Part shown: positions 6,671 through 14,090 of the stretch, piece after piece | Position numbering within the stretch: position 1 is the stretch's first letter | How the letters are laid out: every line of letters begins with the position of its first letter | DNA from: JACDDK01 sp038198445 | GTDB lineage: Bacteria > Actinomycetota > Rubrobacteria > Rubrobacterales > Rubrobacteraceae | Assembly (NCBI GenBank): GCA_038198445.1 | Contig: JBBPZZ010000150.1 | Span: 1-21,351, forward strand | DNA length: 21,351 nucleotides | Reading direction: 5' to 3' | Translations under genes and position numbers: made by a program | The notes under the pieces: model-generated | The model's input: the letters and a program-made list of their open reading frames with translations, nothing else | Databases searched by the model: none | What the model was told of the DNA's origin: nothing

Positions 6671-8640
6671 GCATCGAAAAGCTGCTCGTCGCCAACCGTG
6701 GCGAGATTGCCGTCCGAGTCTTCCGGACCTGCCGCGAGCTCGGGATAAAGACCGTCGCCGTCTACTCGGAGGCCGACGAGAACGCCATGCACCGGCGATT
6801 CGCGGATGAGGCTTACCTTATCGGTGCCGCCCCGGCATCCGAGAGCTACCTGAACATCGAGAAGCTGGTGCAGGTCATCAGAGATTCCGGGGCGGACGCG
6901 GTGCATCCGGGGTACGGCTTCCTGGCGGAGAGTTCCGGGTTTGCGCGCGCGGTGGGGGAGGCAGGCGCTATCTGGGTCGGGCCGTCACCGGAGGCCATGG
7001 ACCTGGTGGGGTTCAAGGTGCGGGCGAAGGAGCTGGCCCGCGACGCCGGAGTACCGACGGTTCCGGGATACGATGGCGTCGAGGAGGGCGAGGAGCGCCT
7101 CGCCGAGGAGGCAAAACGAATAGGTTATCCGGTGCTGGTCAAGGCGAGCGCCGGAGGCGGCGGACGCGGGATGCGGGCTGTGACGAGACCGAAAGACTTT
7201 CCCGACGCCGTGCGGGGAGCGAGACGGGAAGCGGAGGCTTCCTTCGGTGACGGGTCGGTGTTTCTGGAGAAGCTCATCGAGAACCCCCGGCACGTCGAGG
7301 TTCAGGTGATTGGCGACTCGCATGGCAACGTCATCCACCTCTACGAACGCGAGTGCTCGATCCAACGCCGCCACCAGAAGGTCGTGGAGGAAGCTCCCTC
7401 GTCCGCCCTGAGTCCGGCACTCCGCCGCTCCATCTGCGACTCCGCGGTGCGCCTGGCCCGGCAAGCAGGCTACCAGAACGCGGGAACGGTCGAGTTCCTG
7501 CTGGATGGCGATGAGTTCTATTTCCTGGAGATGAATGCCCGCCTGCAGGTCGAGCATCCGGCGACTGAACTAGTTACGGGCATGGACCTCGTCCAGCTCC
7601 AGCTAACCGTCGCCGCCGGAGAACCTCTGTCGGTATCTCAGGACGACATCACCCTACGCGGCAACGCTATCGAGGTCCGCATCTACGCCGAAGACGAAAA
7701 TGGTCTGCCCGCCGGGGGCAGGCTGCTCGGCTTCTCGTCACCGGATGGACCGGGTATCCGCAACGACACAGGCTTCGAGACCGGCGATGAAGTACCGCTC
7801 AACTACGATTCGATGCTCGCGAAGCTGATCGTCCAGGCATCCAACCGGAACGCTACGATACGCCGTCTCCGGCGAGCATTGCGCGACTACTCCGTACTCG
7901 GCGTCCCTACTAACCTGCCCCTCTTACGCCGCATAGCCAGCCATCCAGCCTTCGCCGCCGGAGACACCACCGTACGCTTTCTGGAGAAACACCATCTCGC
8001 GGAAGCTCCGCCGGAGACACCTGTACCACGCGAAGCCGTGCTGCTCGCGGCCGCCGGGGAGATTTCGCGGCTCTCGAAAGCCTCTGCAGACCCCTTCTCG
8101 GCCGGACCCTGGCGCTCTCTCGGGGCCGTTCCGCTCCGCTACCAGGCAGGCAATAAAGAGTACCGGGTCGAGGTAGAGCGGGACGGCATCGGAAAGCTTA
8201 GGCTCAGGCTGGATGACCGCGAATCAACTGTCGAGGTGCTCTCCGCCGAGGGGGGGGAACTGAACGTCATACTAGATGGAATTCCCATAACAGCCAGCTT
8301 TGCCTTGGACGGGCTCGATGCGCTGGTCTCACACGAAGGGGAATCCTACACGTTGGCGAGGCCCCGGCCACCCGGCCTGGACGGCGCCGGTACGGGTGGA
8401 GCTGGGGAGGCTGGCGCGAGCCTGACGGCCTCGATGCCTGGAACTGTGGTACAGGTGCTGGTTGGAGAGGGTGACGAGGTCGAGGAAGGACAACTCTTGC
8501 TAGTTCTTGAGGCGATGAAGATGGAGCAGCCCGTGACCGCTCCGCGGGCCGGGATAGTCGCCGCGCTGCCCTATGGCGAGGGAACCCTCGTCCCCGGCGG
8601 CGCTGTCCTGGCCGAGATCGAAGAGAGCCAGTCTTCCTAG
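6667..8640 (+). CDS. Biotin carboxylase / biotin carboxyl carrier fusion (alpha subunit)
   Basis: A 657-residue biotin-dependent carboxylase alpha subunit that carboxylates its own biotin with ATP and bicarbonate and passes the carboxyl to the beta subunit encoded two genes upstream. Domains in order: biotin carboxylase N-terminal (about 1-110, LLVANRGEIAVRVFRTCRELG), ATP-grasp (about 115-330, with KASAGGGGRGMRAV beginning at Lys159 and EMNARLQVEHPATELVTG), carboxylase C-terminal (to about 445), a linker, and a biotinyl domain whose biotin acceptor is Lys618 in LEAMKMEQPV, about 39 residues from the end as expected. Start is GTG 6667, overlapping the hydratase stop. The gene ends convergently 9 bases from the cupin gene. 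Together with its neighbours this fits 3-methylcrotonyl-CoA carboxylase. Confidence 0.93.
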   Translation: MSIEKLLVANRGEIAVRVFRTCRELGIKTVAVYSEADENAMHRRFADEAYLIGAAPASESYLNIEKLVQVIRDSGADAVHPGYGFLAESSGFARAVGEAGAIWVGPSPEAMDLVGFKVRAKELARDAGVPTVPGYDGVEEGEERLAEEAKRIGYPVLVKASAGGGGRGMRAVTRPKDFPDAVRGARREAEASFGDGSVFLEKLIENPRHVEVQVIGDSHGNVIHLYERECSIQRRHQKVVEEAPSSALSPALRRSICDSAVRLARQAGYQNAGTVEFLLDGDEFYFLEMNARLQVEHPATELVTGMDLVQLQLTVAAGEPLSVSQDDITLRGNAIEVRIYAEDENGLPAGGRLLGFSSPDGPGIRNDTGFETGDEVPLNYDSMLAKLIVQASNRNATIRRLRRALRDYSVLGVPTNLPLLRRIASHPAFAAGDTTVRFLEKHHLAEAPPETPVPREAVLLAAAGEISRLSKASADPFSAGPWRSLGAVPLRYQAGNKEYRVEVERDGIGKLRLRLDDRESTVEVLSAEGGELNVILDGIPITASFALDGLDALVSHEGESYTLARPRPPGLDGAGTGGAGEAGASLTASMPGTVVQVLVGEGDEVEEGQLLLVLEAMKMEQPVTAPRAGIVAALPYGEGTLVPGGAVLAEIEESQSS

Positions 8641-8649
8641 AAAATTCCG

Positions 8650-9060
8650 TCAGGCGCGGACCCAGCCCGGCGCGGTCCCGGCCGGCGTCTCCGTGAAATC
8701 CGGCAGCTCTTTTAACGCTTTCTCCGCTCCGCCCGGATTGTAGAGCGCGAGCAAGCGCATCGGCTCCCATCCGGTGTTTAACGTCGAGTGGAAGACGGTC
8801 GTGGGTATGTGGATGGTGTCGCCGGGGGCGATGGGGAAGGGATCTCCATCGTCCACCATCTGCTCGCCGTTGCCCGAGAGGATGTAGAGGACCTCCTCCG
8901 ACTCCGGGTGGTTGTGGCGGTCGTGGCCCTTGCCGGGCATCAGGATCACCTCGCCCAGGGTTACGTTGGCGCCCTCCGTGGCATCGGGGGTGACGAGCCA
9001 TTTGATCTGACCCCACTCAAACGTATGTGTGGGGATGTTTCCGACGTCTATGCCGCCCAC
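8650..9060 (-). CDS. Cupin-domain protein
   Basis: A 136-residue single-domain cupin. Motif 1 is GHDRHNHPESEEVLYILSGNG (about 45-65) with probable metal ligands His49, His51 and Glu55/56; motif 2 is PGDTIHIPTTVFHSTLNTG (about 79-97) with His91. A catalytic or sugar/acid-binding metal site is therefore intact. The GTG start at 9060 follows TTAGGAG closely, and the upstream TIM-barrel gene stops 5 bases before it, so it is the third gene of the minus-strand operon. The substrate is not known; such cupins often act as isomerases, dioxygenases or small-molecule stabilisers. Its invariable company with the Tm-1-like pair here suggests work on the same unknown metabolite. Confidence 0.85.
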   Translation of the reverse strand: MGGIDVGNIPTHTFEWGQIKWLVTPDATEGANVTLGEVILMPGKGHDRHNHPESEEVLYILSGNGEQMVDDGDPFPIAPGDTIHIPTTVFHSTLNTGWEPMRLLALYNPGGAEKALKELPDFTETPAGTAPGWVRA

Positions 9061-9065
9061 GTCTC

Positions 9066-9887
9066 CTAACCTCCTATTCCTTTGAAGCGGCGCATGTTCT
9101 CGGTCATCGCCACCTCCGTCGGTAACCGCTCCATGCTGGAGGCTCCAAAGAACCCGACGACGCCGTCCGTATGCCGCAGCACGTACTCCGCGTCATCCGG
9201 GCTTGCGATAGGACCGCCGTGGCAGAGGACGAGTACGTCCGGCTTGACTTCCGTGGCCGCGTCCCGCAAGACTTGAACCCTCTCGGCCGACTCCTCCAGC
9301 GTGAGAGCCGTCTGCGCCCCGATACTACCGGAGGTCGTGAGTCCCATGTGGGGGACGAGGACGTTGGCCCCGGCGTCGGCCATCATGCGGGCTTCTTCTT
9401 CATTAAAGACGTATGGCGCGGTAAGAAGGTCCAGGTCATGGGCGAGCCGGATCATCTCCACCTCCAACCCGAAGCCCATCCCGGTCTCTTCGAGGTTCTG
9501 GCGGAAGGTGCCGTCGAAGAGACCGACGGTCGGGAAGTTCTGCACCCCCGAGAAACCCATCTCCTTGAGTTGCCGCAGGAAGTTCGGCATGAGCCGGAAC
9601 GGGTCGGTCCCGCAGACGCCGGCGAGGACAGGCGTGTCGTTTACGATGGGCAGGACTTCGGCGGCCATGTCCACGACGATCTCATTCGCGTCGCCGTAGG
9701 GAAGGAGGCCCGCGAGCGAACCGCGCCCCGCCATCCGGTAGCGGCCCGAGTTGTAGATGATTATGAGGTCTACGCCGCCGGCTTCGGCGCACTTGGCCGA
9801 GAGCCCGGTCCCCGCCCCGGCCCCGATAACCGGACGCCCCGCCTCTACCTCGCCACGGAGCTTCGCCAGCGCCTCCTCGCGTCTCAT
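9066..9887 (-). CDS. Phosphoenolpyruvate hydrolase-like TIM-barrel protein (Tm-1 C-terminal half)
   Basis: A 273-residue protein of the PEP-hydrolase/TIM-barrel signal-transduction-type family, which corresponds to the C-terminal half of plant and fungal Tm-1 proteins. Recognisable segments are PVIGAGAGTGLSAKCAEAGG near the N-terminus, DLIIIYNSGRYRMAGRGS, GVCGTDPF, GVQNFPTVGLFDGTFRQNLEETG, and LCHGGPIASPDDAEY near the end. I chose ATG 9887 because it overlaps the stop of the upstream gene as ATGA and has GGAGG about 9 bases upstream; a 10-residue longer open frame exists. No reaction is established for bacterial members despite the name. Neighbour order (Tm-1 N-half, C-half, cupin) implies the two halves form a complex. 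Confidence 0.85.
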   Translation of the reverse strand: MRREEALAKLRGEVEAGRPVIGAGAGTGLSAKCAEAGGVDLIIIYNSGRYRMAGRGSLAGLLPYGDANEIVVDMAAEVLPIVNDTPVLAGVCGTDPFRLMPNFLRQLKEMGFSGVQNFPTVGLFDGTFRQNLEETGMGFGLEVEMIRLAHDLDLLTAPYVFNEEEARMMADAGANVLVPHMGLTTSGSIGAQTALTLEESAERVQVLRDAATEVKPDVLVLCHGGPIASPDDAEYVLRHTDGVVGFFGASSMERLPTEVAMTENMRRFKGIGG

Positions 9888-11122
9888 TGGCCTGCCTCCG
9901 CTCGCTGTCGGGACCACGCTTGGTAGTGTTCGTGTAGTCTCTCCGCGGCCGCGCGGGCGAACTCTGGATCGTTGATGTCCGTGTCCAGTTCTCGCACATC
10001 CACGCTTTCGCTGAGGTTCTCTCGCAGCGCGCCGAAGAGCGCTTCATCGGCTTTGGGATCGTGGAATGGTTGACCTTCGGCGTCTATCATCGACACGCCC
10101 TTGAGTGGAATAAACAGTGTTAGCGGACCTCTCGCGGCGTTTAGCTTGTGAGCGATGCGGCGCCCTAGCTCGGCGCACTCATCAGGGGTGGTTCGCATCA
10201 GGGTGATGGTCGGGTTGTGGACGTAGAGGTTGCGGCCCTCGAACCGCTCCGGCACCGATTCCCTCGGGCCGAAGTTGACCATGTCTAAAGCGCCCAGGGA
10301 GACGACTTGCGGAATACCGATCTCACCGGCCGCCTCCAGGCGATCCGGCCCCGCCGAGAGAACTCCCCCGACGAGCTCGTCGGCCAACTCGGTAGTAGTC
10401 AGATCAAGAGCGGCGGTGATGAAGCCGCCCTGCATTAGAGCCTCCATCGACTGTCCCCCGGTGCCCGTGGCGTGGAAGACCAGGACTTCGTAACCTAGCT
10501 CCTCCAACCGTTCGCGGGCCGCGTCCACCGCCGGGGTGGTTACCCCGAACATGGTCGCCCCAACGAGCGGGCGCTCTTCGCCGGCCTCGGGGACCTCGGC
10601 CTTAGCCATGCCGGCAATTGCCCCGGCGGCGTTCGAGAGTATGCGGGCGGAGATGTGGTTGATCCCGGCGATGTCCACCACCGAGTACATCATGGTTACG
10701 TCCACCGCGCCAACATAAGGCCGGGTGTCGCCCGAGGCGACCGTCGAAACCATGAGTTTCGGAACCCCGACCGGCAACTGGCGCATCGCGTACGTCACGA
10801 GCGAGGAGCCGCCGGAACCCCCAAGCCCCAGCACACCGTCCAGCCGGCCCTCGGCATACAGACGCTTCAAGACTTCTCCAGCGCCCCTGCCCATCGCCTC
10901 GACCGCCACGCCACGGTCACCATCCGACGCGAGCGTGGACAAATCTTCGCCCGCGGCCCGGGCTACTTCCTCGCGAGAAATATCCGGCGTGATCTTTGGC
11001 TCTCCTAAAATTCCCGCATCCACCAGTAGCACGTCCACGCCATGTTCTACAAGCCGATCACGCAGGTAACCGTACTCCGTTCCCTTCGTGTCCAGAGTCC
11101 CAACCAAGACTACCGTCGTCAT
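9884..11122 (-). CDS. UPF0261 / Tm-1-like ATP-binding protein (Tm-1 N-terminal half)
   Basis: A 412-residue UPF0261 protein. Family hallmarks are VLVGTLDTKGTEYGYLRDRL at 5-24, LGLGGSGGSSLVTYAM at 98-113, PKLMVSTVASGDTRPYVGAVD at 121-141, SVVDIAGINHISARILSNAAGA, and VFHATGTGGQSMEALM near 201-216. In tomato the homologous domain binds ATP and inhibits tobamovirus replication, whereas in bacteria its physiological role is unknown. ATG 11122 is preceded by AAAGGAG at an ideal distance; the longer frame upstream to 11221 is not needed. It is the first gene of a minus-strand operon, divergent from the GntR gene. The stop overlaps the start of the TIM-barrel gene, so the two halves should be made in equal amounts. 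Confidence 0.9.
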   Translation of the reverse strand: MTTVVLVGTLDTKGTEYGYLRDRLVEHGVDVLLVDAGILGEPKITPDISREEVARAAGEDLSTLASDGDRGVAVEAMGRGAGEVLKRLYAEGRLDGVLGLGGSGGSSLVTYAMRQLPVGVPKLMVSTVASGDTRPYVGAVDVTMMYSVVDIAGINHISARILSNAAGAIAGMAKAEVPEAGEERPLVGATMFGVTTPAVDAARERLEELGYEVLVFHATGTGGQSMEALMQGGFITAALDLTTTELADELVGGVLSAGPDRLEAAGEIGIPQVVSLGALDMVNFGPRESVPERFEGRNLYVHNPTITLMRTTPDECAELGRRIAHKLNAARGPLTLFIPLKGVSMIDAEGQPFHDPKADEALFGALRENLSESVDVRELDTDINDPEFARAAAERLHEHYQAWSRQRAEAGQ

Positions 11123-11157
11123 GCTTCTCCTTTCCGCACTCTCTCCAGATAGTCTAG

Positions 11158-11182
11158 CCGAAGCCGAAATGCGGGGCTTCGG
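11158..11182. promoter_or_regulatory. Hairpin in the leader of the Tm-1-like operon
   Basis: CCGAAGCC (11158-11165) and GGCTTCGG (11175-11182) are exact 8-bp reverse complements with a 9-nt loop, located 36-60 bases before the minus-strand start codon. In that transcript it would form a stable leader hairpin; as DNA it could be a dyad operator. There is no T run directly after it in the minus direction. Confidence 0.4.
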
Positions 11183-11203
11183 AATCCTCCGCGAAAGGAA
11201 TAC

Positions 11204-11232
11204 TTGACACAAAAATCCCATTCCAATAAAAT
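11204..11232 (+). promoter_or_regulatory. Near-consensus sigma-70 promoter for the gntR operon
   Basis: TTGACA (11204-11209) and TAAAAT (11227-11232) are separated by exactly 17 bases, the best promoter in the window, in an AT-rich island within GC-rich sequence. The expected transcription start is about 11239-11241, giving a leader of about 43 bases ahead of the regulator gene. The -10 box abuts a palindromic operator candidate. Confidence 0.8.
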
Positions 11233-11241
11233 TGTATACAA
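11232..11241. promoter_or_regulatory. Candidate GntR/FCD operator TTGTATACAA
   Basis: TTGTATACAA is a perfect 10-bp palindrome touching the -10 box of the promoter and covering the predicted transcription start. Short TGTATACA-type palindromes are common binding sites of FCD-subfamily GntR regulators (family knowledge). The position predicts autorepression, and because the divergent Tm-1-like operon starts about 110 bases away it may be controlled as well. Confidence 0.6.
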
Positions 11242-11283
11242 GCGGTTTCAGAGGAGACCGCGAGATCAGGGGAAGGAGGCTTG

Positions 11284-11985
11284 ATGGGAGCCGCTTTGCG
11301 TAAAAACGCAGAAAAACCCGGACCTTCGGCGATTTTCGAGCGCTTGCGGCGGTTGATCCTGGAGGGCGAGTACGGTCCCAGGGAGCGCCTTATCGAGGAG
11401 CAGCTCGCCGAAAGGCTCGGGGTGAGCCGGACTCCAATACGGCAGGCGCTCACCATGCTCGAAGCCGAGGGACTCGTGGAGATGGTCCCGAATAAAGGGG
11501 CGATGGTCTGTTCGTTCGGCGTCGAGGAAGTGTGGGACATCTACGATCTGCGGGCCGTACTCGAAGGCCACGCGGCGCGGAGGGCGGCGGGGCGTATCGA
11601 CGAGCGTGAGATCGTCCGCCTTCGGGGGCTTGCGGGGGAGATGGAGGACCTCGCGCGCAGGAGGTACGACGACCGCGAGGAAGAGATACGGCTTCTCGTG
11701 GCTCTCAACAACGAGTTCCATGGGACGATAGTTACGGCCAGTCGGAACACGAGGCTGGAGCGTATGATCCGGCGAACCGTCGAGCTACCGCTAGTGTTCA
11801 AGGCTTTCTTCTGGTACACGTCCCAGGAGCGCCTGGTCTCCAACCACTACCACCGTCAGATCCTCGGTGCGTTAGAGGCGAGAGATGGCGAGCGGGCGGA
11901 GATCGTCATGCGCGAGCACGTATACGAGGGACGGGACTTCGTAATAAACGCCCTCGAAGAAGACCGGAAGGGAGACAAGGAGTGA
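11284..11985 (+). CDS. GntR family (FCD subfamily) transcriptional regulator
   Basis: A 233-residue regulator. The N-terminal winged helix-turn-helix spans about 14-75, with LIEEQLAERLGVSRTPIRQALTMLEAEGLV containing the recognition helix, and is followed by an all-helical FCD ligand domain. Possible metal/ligand residues of FCD domains are His146 (NNEFHGTI), His190 (NHYHRQIL) and His212 (MREHVYEG); such domains bind carboxylic acids. AAGGAGG (11273-11279) precedes both TTG 11281 and ATG 11284; I prefer ATG on spacing. The gene heads the plus-strand operon and its stop overlaps the next GTG (GTGA), so the regulator is co-expressed with the enzymes. A probable ligand is the cluster's substrate or a CoA-free acid intermediate. 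Confidence 0.9.
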   Translation: MGAALRKNAEKPGPSAIFERLRRLILEGEYGPRERLIEEQLAERLGVSRTPIRQALTMLEAEGLVEMVPNKGAMVCSFGVEEVWDIYDLRAVLEGHAARRAAGRIDEREIVRLRGLAGEMEDLARRRYDDREEEIRLLVALNNEFHGTIVTASRNTRLERMIRRTVELPLVFKAFFWYTSQERLVSNHYHRQILGALEARDGERAEIVMREHVYEGRDFVINALEEDRKGDKE

Positions 11986-13196
11986 CCGAGGCCCGCAACG
12001 GGACCCGCCCGCTAGAAGGTGTCCGCGTCGTCGAGATGGGCAGTCTCCTCGCCGGACCGTTCTGCGGACAACTCCTCGGGGACTTCGGCGCCGAGGTCAT
12101 AAAGATAGAGCCGCCCGGCAAGGGCGATCCCATGCGCGTCTGGGGACGACATCGTAAAGAAGGCCGCACCCTCTGGTGGCCCATAATCGCCCGCAACAAG
12201 AAGTCCGTGACGCTGAACCTGAGAGAGGAAGAAGGCCAGGACCTGGCCCGAGAGCTCATCGCCGAGGCCGACGTCGTGATCGAGAACTTCCGGCCCGGCA
12301 CGATGGAGCGCTGGGGACTCGGTTACGACAGGCTCAGCGGGATCAACCCCGGTCTGGTCATGGTGCGGGTCTCCGGCTTCGGCCAGACGGGTCCGTACAA
12401 GGAGCAGGCCGGGTTCGGCGCTATAGGCGAGGCGATGGGCGGCATCCGGCACGTCACCGGCTTCCCCGACGCGCCGCCGCCGCGCGCCGGCATCAGCCTC
12501 GGCGATTCCCTAGCCGCGACCTTCGGTGCTCTGGGAGCATTGACGGCCCTCTACCACCGCGAGGCCCATGGAGGAAAGGGACAGGTCGTCGACGTCGGCA
12601 TCTACGAGGCGGTGCTCGCGCTCATGGAGAGCACCATCCCCGAGTACGAGCTTACGGGACACGTCCGGGGCCGCACCGGGACCGTGCTGCCGTTCGTCGC
12701 GCCATCCAACATCTACCCGACGAGCGACGGCGACTACGTGCTCATAGCGGGCAACGCGGATACCGTCTTCGGAAGACTTGCGAAGACGGTAGGGCATCCC
12801 GAGTGGGCCGACGACGAGAAGTTCGCCACGCACCACGCACGAGGCGAGAACATGGAGGAGTTGGACGAAATAATCTCCGCCTGGACGAAAGAGCGGACCG
12901 TCGAGGAGGTTATAGAGACCCTGGCTGAAGCCAGCGTCCCGACCGGCAAGGTCTTCACCGCGAAGGACATGGTCGAGGACCCGCACTACGCCGCGCGGGA
13001 GAACGTCATCCGCGTGGAAGACCCGGAGATCGGCGAGATTCCCATGCAGAACGTCGTCCCGCGTCTAACCGAGACACCCGGAGAGGTCCGCTGGACCGGA
13101 CCATCCCTCGGCCAGCACAACGACGAAGTCTACGGAGAAGTCCTGAACCTGAGCGAGAAAGAACGGGACGGGTTGCGAGAGCGAGGCATTATCTGA
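11982..13196 (+). CDS. Class III (CaiB/BaiF) CoA-transferase
   Basis: A 404-residue family III CoA-transferase that moves CoA between carboxylic acids through an aspartyl-CoA thioester. The N-terminal segment GVRVVEMGSLLAGPFCGQLL GD-type Rossmann region, VIENFRPGTMERWGLGY, and VRVSGFGQTGPY are characteristic, and the catalytic aspartate is Asp175 in ISLGDSLAA. The C-terminal small domain and the final EKERDGLRERGII are normal. GTG start 11982 overlaps the regulator's stop and the gene's own stop TGA overlaps the ATG of the lyase (TGATG). This direct coupling to an HMG-CoA lyase suggests it activates the free acid that the lyase then cleaves, such as 3-hydroxy-3-methylglutarate with succinyl-CoA as donor (inference). 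Confidence 0.9.
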   Translation: MTEARNGTRPLEGVRVVEMGSLLAGPFCGQLLGDFGAEVIKIEPPGKGDPMRVWGRHRKEGRTLWWPIIARNKKSVTLNLREEEGQDLARELIAEADVVIENFRPGTMERWGLGYDRLSGINPGLVMVRVSGFGQTGPYKEQAGFGAIGEAMGGIRHVTGFPDAPPPRAGISLGDSLAATFGALGALTALYHREAHGGKGQVVDVGIYEAVLALMESTIPEYELTGHVRGRTGTVLPFVAPSNIYPTSDGDYVLIAGNADTVFGRLAKTVGHPEWADDEKFATHHARGENMEELDEIISAWTKERTVEEVIETLAEASVPTGKVFTAKDMVEDPHYAARENVIRVEDPEIGEIPMQNVVPRLTETPGEVRWTGPSLGQHNDEVYGEVLNLSEKERDGLRERGII

Positions 13197-14089
13197 TGCG
13201 CGTCGAAATAGTGGACGTTGGCCCCCGCGACGGCCTCCAGAACGAAAACAGCACACTCGCGCCGGGGATCCGCGCGGAACTTTGTGACAGGCTGGCGGCA
13301 TCCGGTGTCCCGAGGGTCGAGGCGGCCAGCTTCGTCAACCCGAAGCGCGTGCCGCGGATGGCGGGCGCCGAGGAGGTGCTGGAGAAGATAGAGCGCCGTC
13401 CCGGCACGAGCTACGCGGGGCTCGTCCTGAACGAGAGGGGCTACGAGCGGGCGGTCGAGGCCGGGGTCGATGAGGTCCGCTACGCTTTTCCGGTAACGGA
13501 GACCTTCGCGAAGCGCAACCAGAACACGACGGTAGCTGACGCGATGGATCTCTCGGCGAGGCTCGTGGAGCGGGCGCGGCTGGATGGGGTGCGCGTTTCG
13601 ATCACGCTCTCCGCTGCGTTTGGGGACCCGTTCGAGGGGCGTGTCGAACCGGACCACGTCCTCCGAATCGCCGGGCGGGTAGCGGAGGCGCGGCCGGACG
13701 AGGTCGTGCTGGCCGACACCATCGGGGTCGGGGTGCCGACTCAGGTGCGTGAACTGGTCGAAGGCGTGGCAGCCTTCGGCGTGACGGTCGGATGCCACTT
13801 CCACGACACGCGAAACACCGGCATAGCGAACGCGGTGGCGGCAGTCGAAAGCGGGGCCACGGTGCTGGACGCCTCGGTCGGCGGTACGGGAGGATGCCCA
13901 TTCGCGCCGCGCGCCACCGGCAACATCTCGACCGAGGACCTCGTCTACACGCTGCACGGCATGGGACACGAGACAGGGATCGACCTGGAGGCGCTCATCC
14001 AGGTCGCGGCGTGGCTCTCGGAGCAACTCGGCAAGGAGCTTCCGGGACAGGTATACAAGGCCGGCAACTTCGAGCCGGTGGCGGGGTAG
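13196..14089 (+). CDS. Hydroxymethylglutaryl-CoA lyase
   Basis: A 297-residue TIM-barrel lyase of the HMGL-like family that cleaves 3-hydroxy-3-methylglutaryl-CoA into acetyl-CoA and acetoacetate using a divalent metal. Visible are VGPRDGLQNE (Arg11 and Asp12, catalytic/metal), the metal-binding pair His201 and His203 in CHFHDT, and the HMG-CoA lyase signature GGTGGCPFAPRATGN with Cys234. Position 198 onward and the segment ITLSAAFGDPFEG differ slightly from the usual cleavage-site loop, so a related 3-hydroxyacyl-CoA substrate is possible. Start ATG overlaps the CoA-transferase stop. It completes the pathway from the upstream carboxylase operon although it is transcribed separately from it. 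Confidence 0.9.
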   Translation: MRVEIVDVGPRDGLQNENSTLAPGIRAELCDRLAASGVPRVEAASFVNPKRVPRMAGAEEVLEKIERRPGTSYAGLVLNERGYERAVEAGVDEVRYAFPVTETFAKRNQNTTVADAMDLSARLVERARLDGVRVSITLSAAFGDPFEGRVEPDHVLRIAGRVAEARPDEVVLADTIGVGVPTQVRELVEGVAAFGVTVGCHFHDTRNTGIANAVAAVESGATVLDASVGGTGGCPFAPRATGNISTEDLVYTLHGMGHETGIDLEALIQVAAWLSEQLGKELPGQVYKAGNFEPVAG

Positions 14090-14090
14090 G

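Noticed and set aside
8267..9016. 249-residue minus-strand frame across the carboxylase/cupin junction
   Set aside because: Overlaps two well supported genes and has low-complexity Arg/Pro/His composition.
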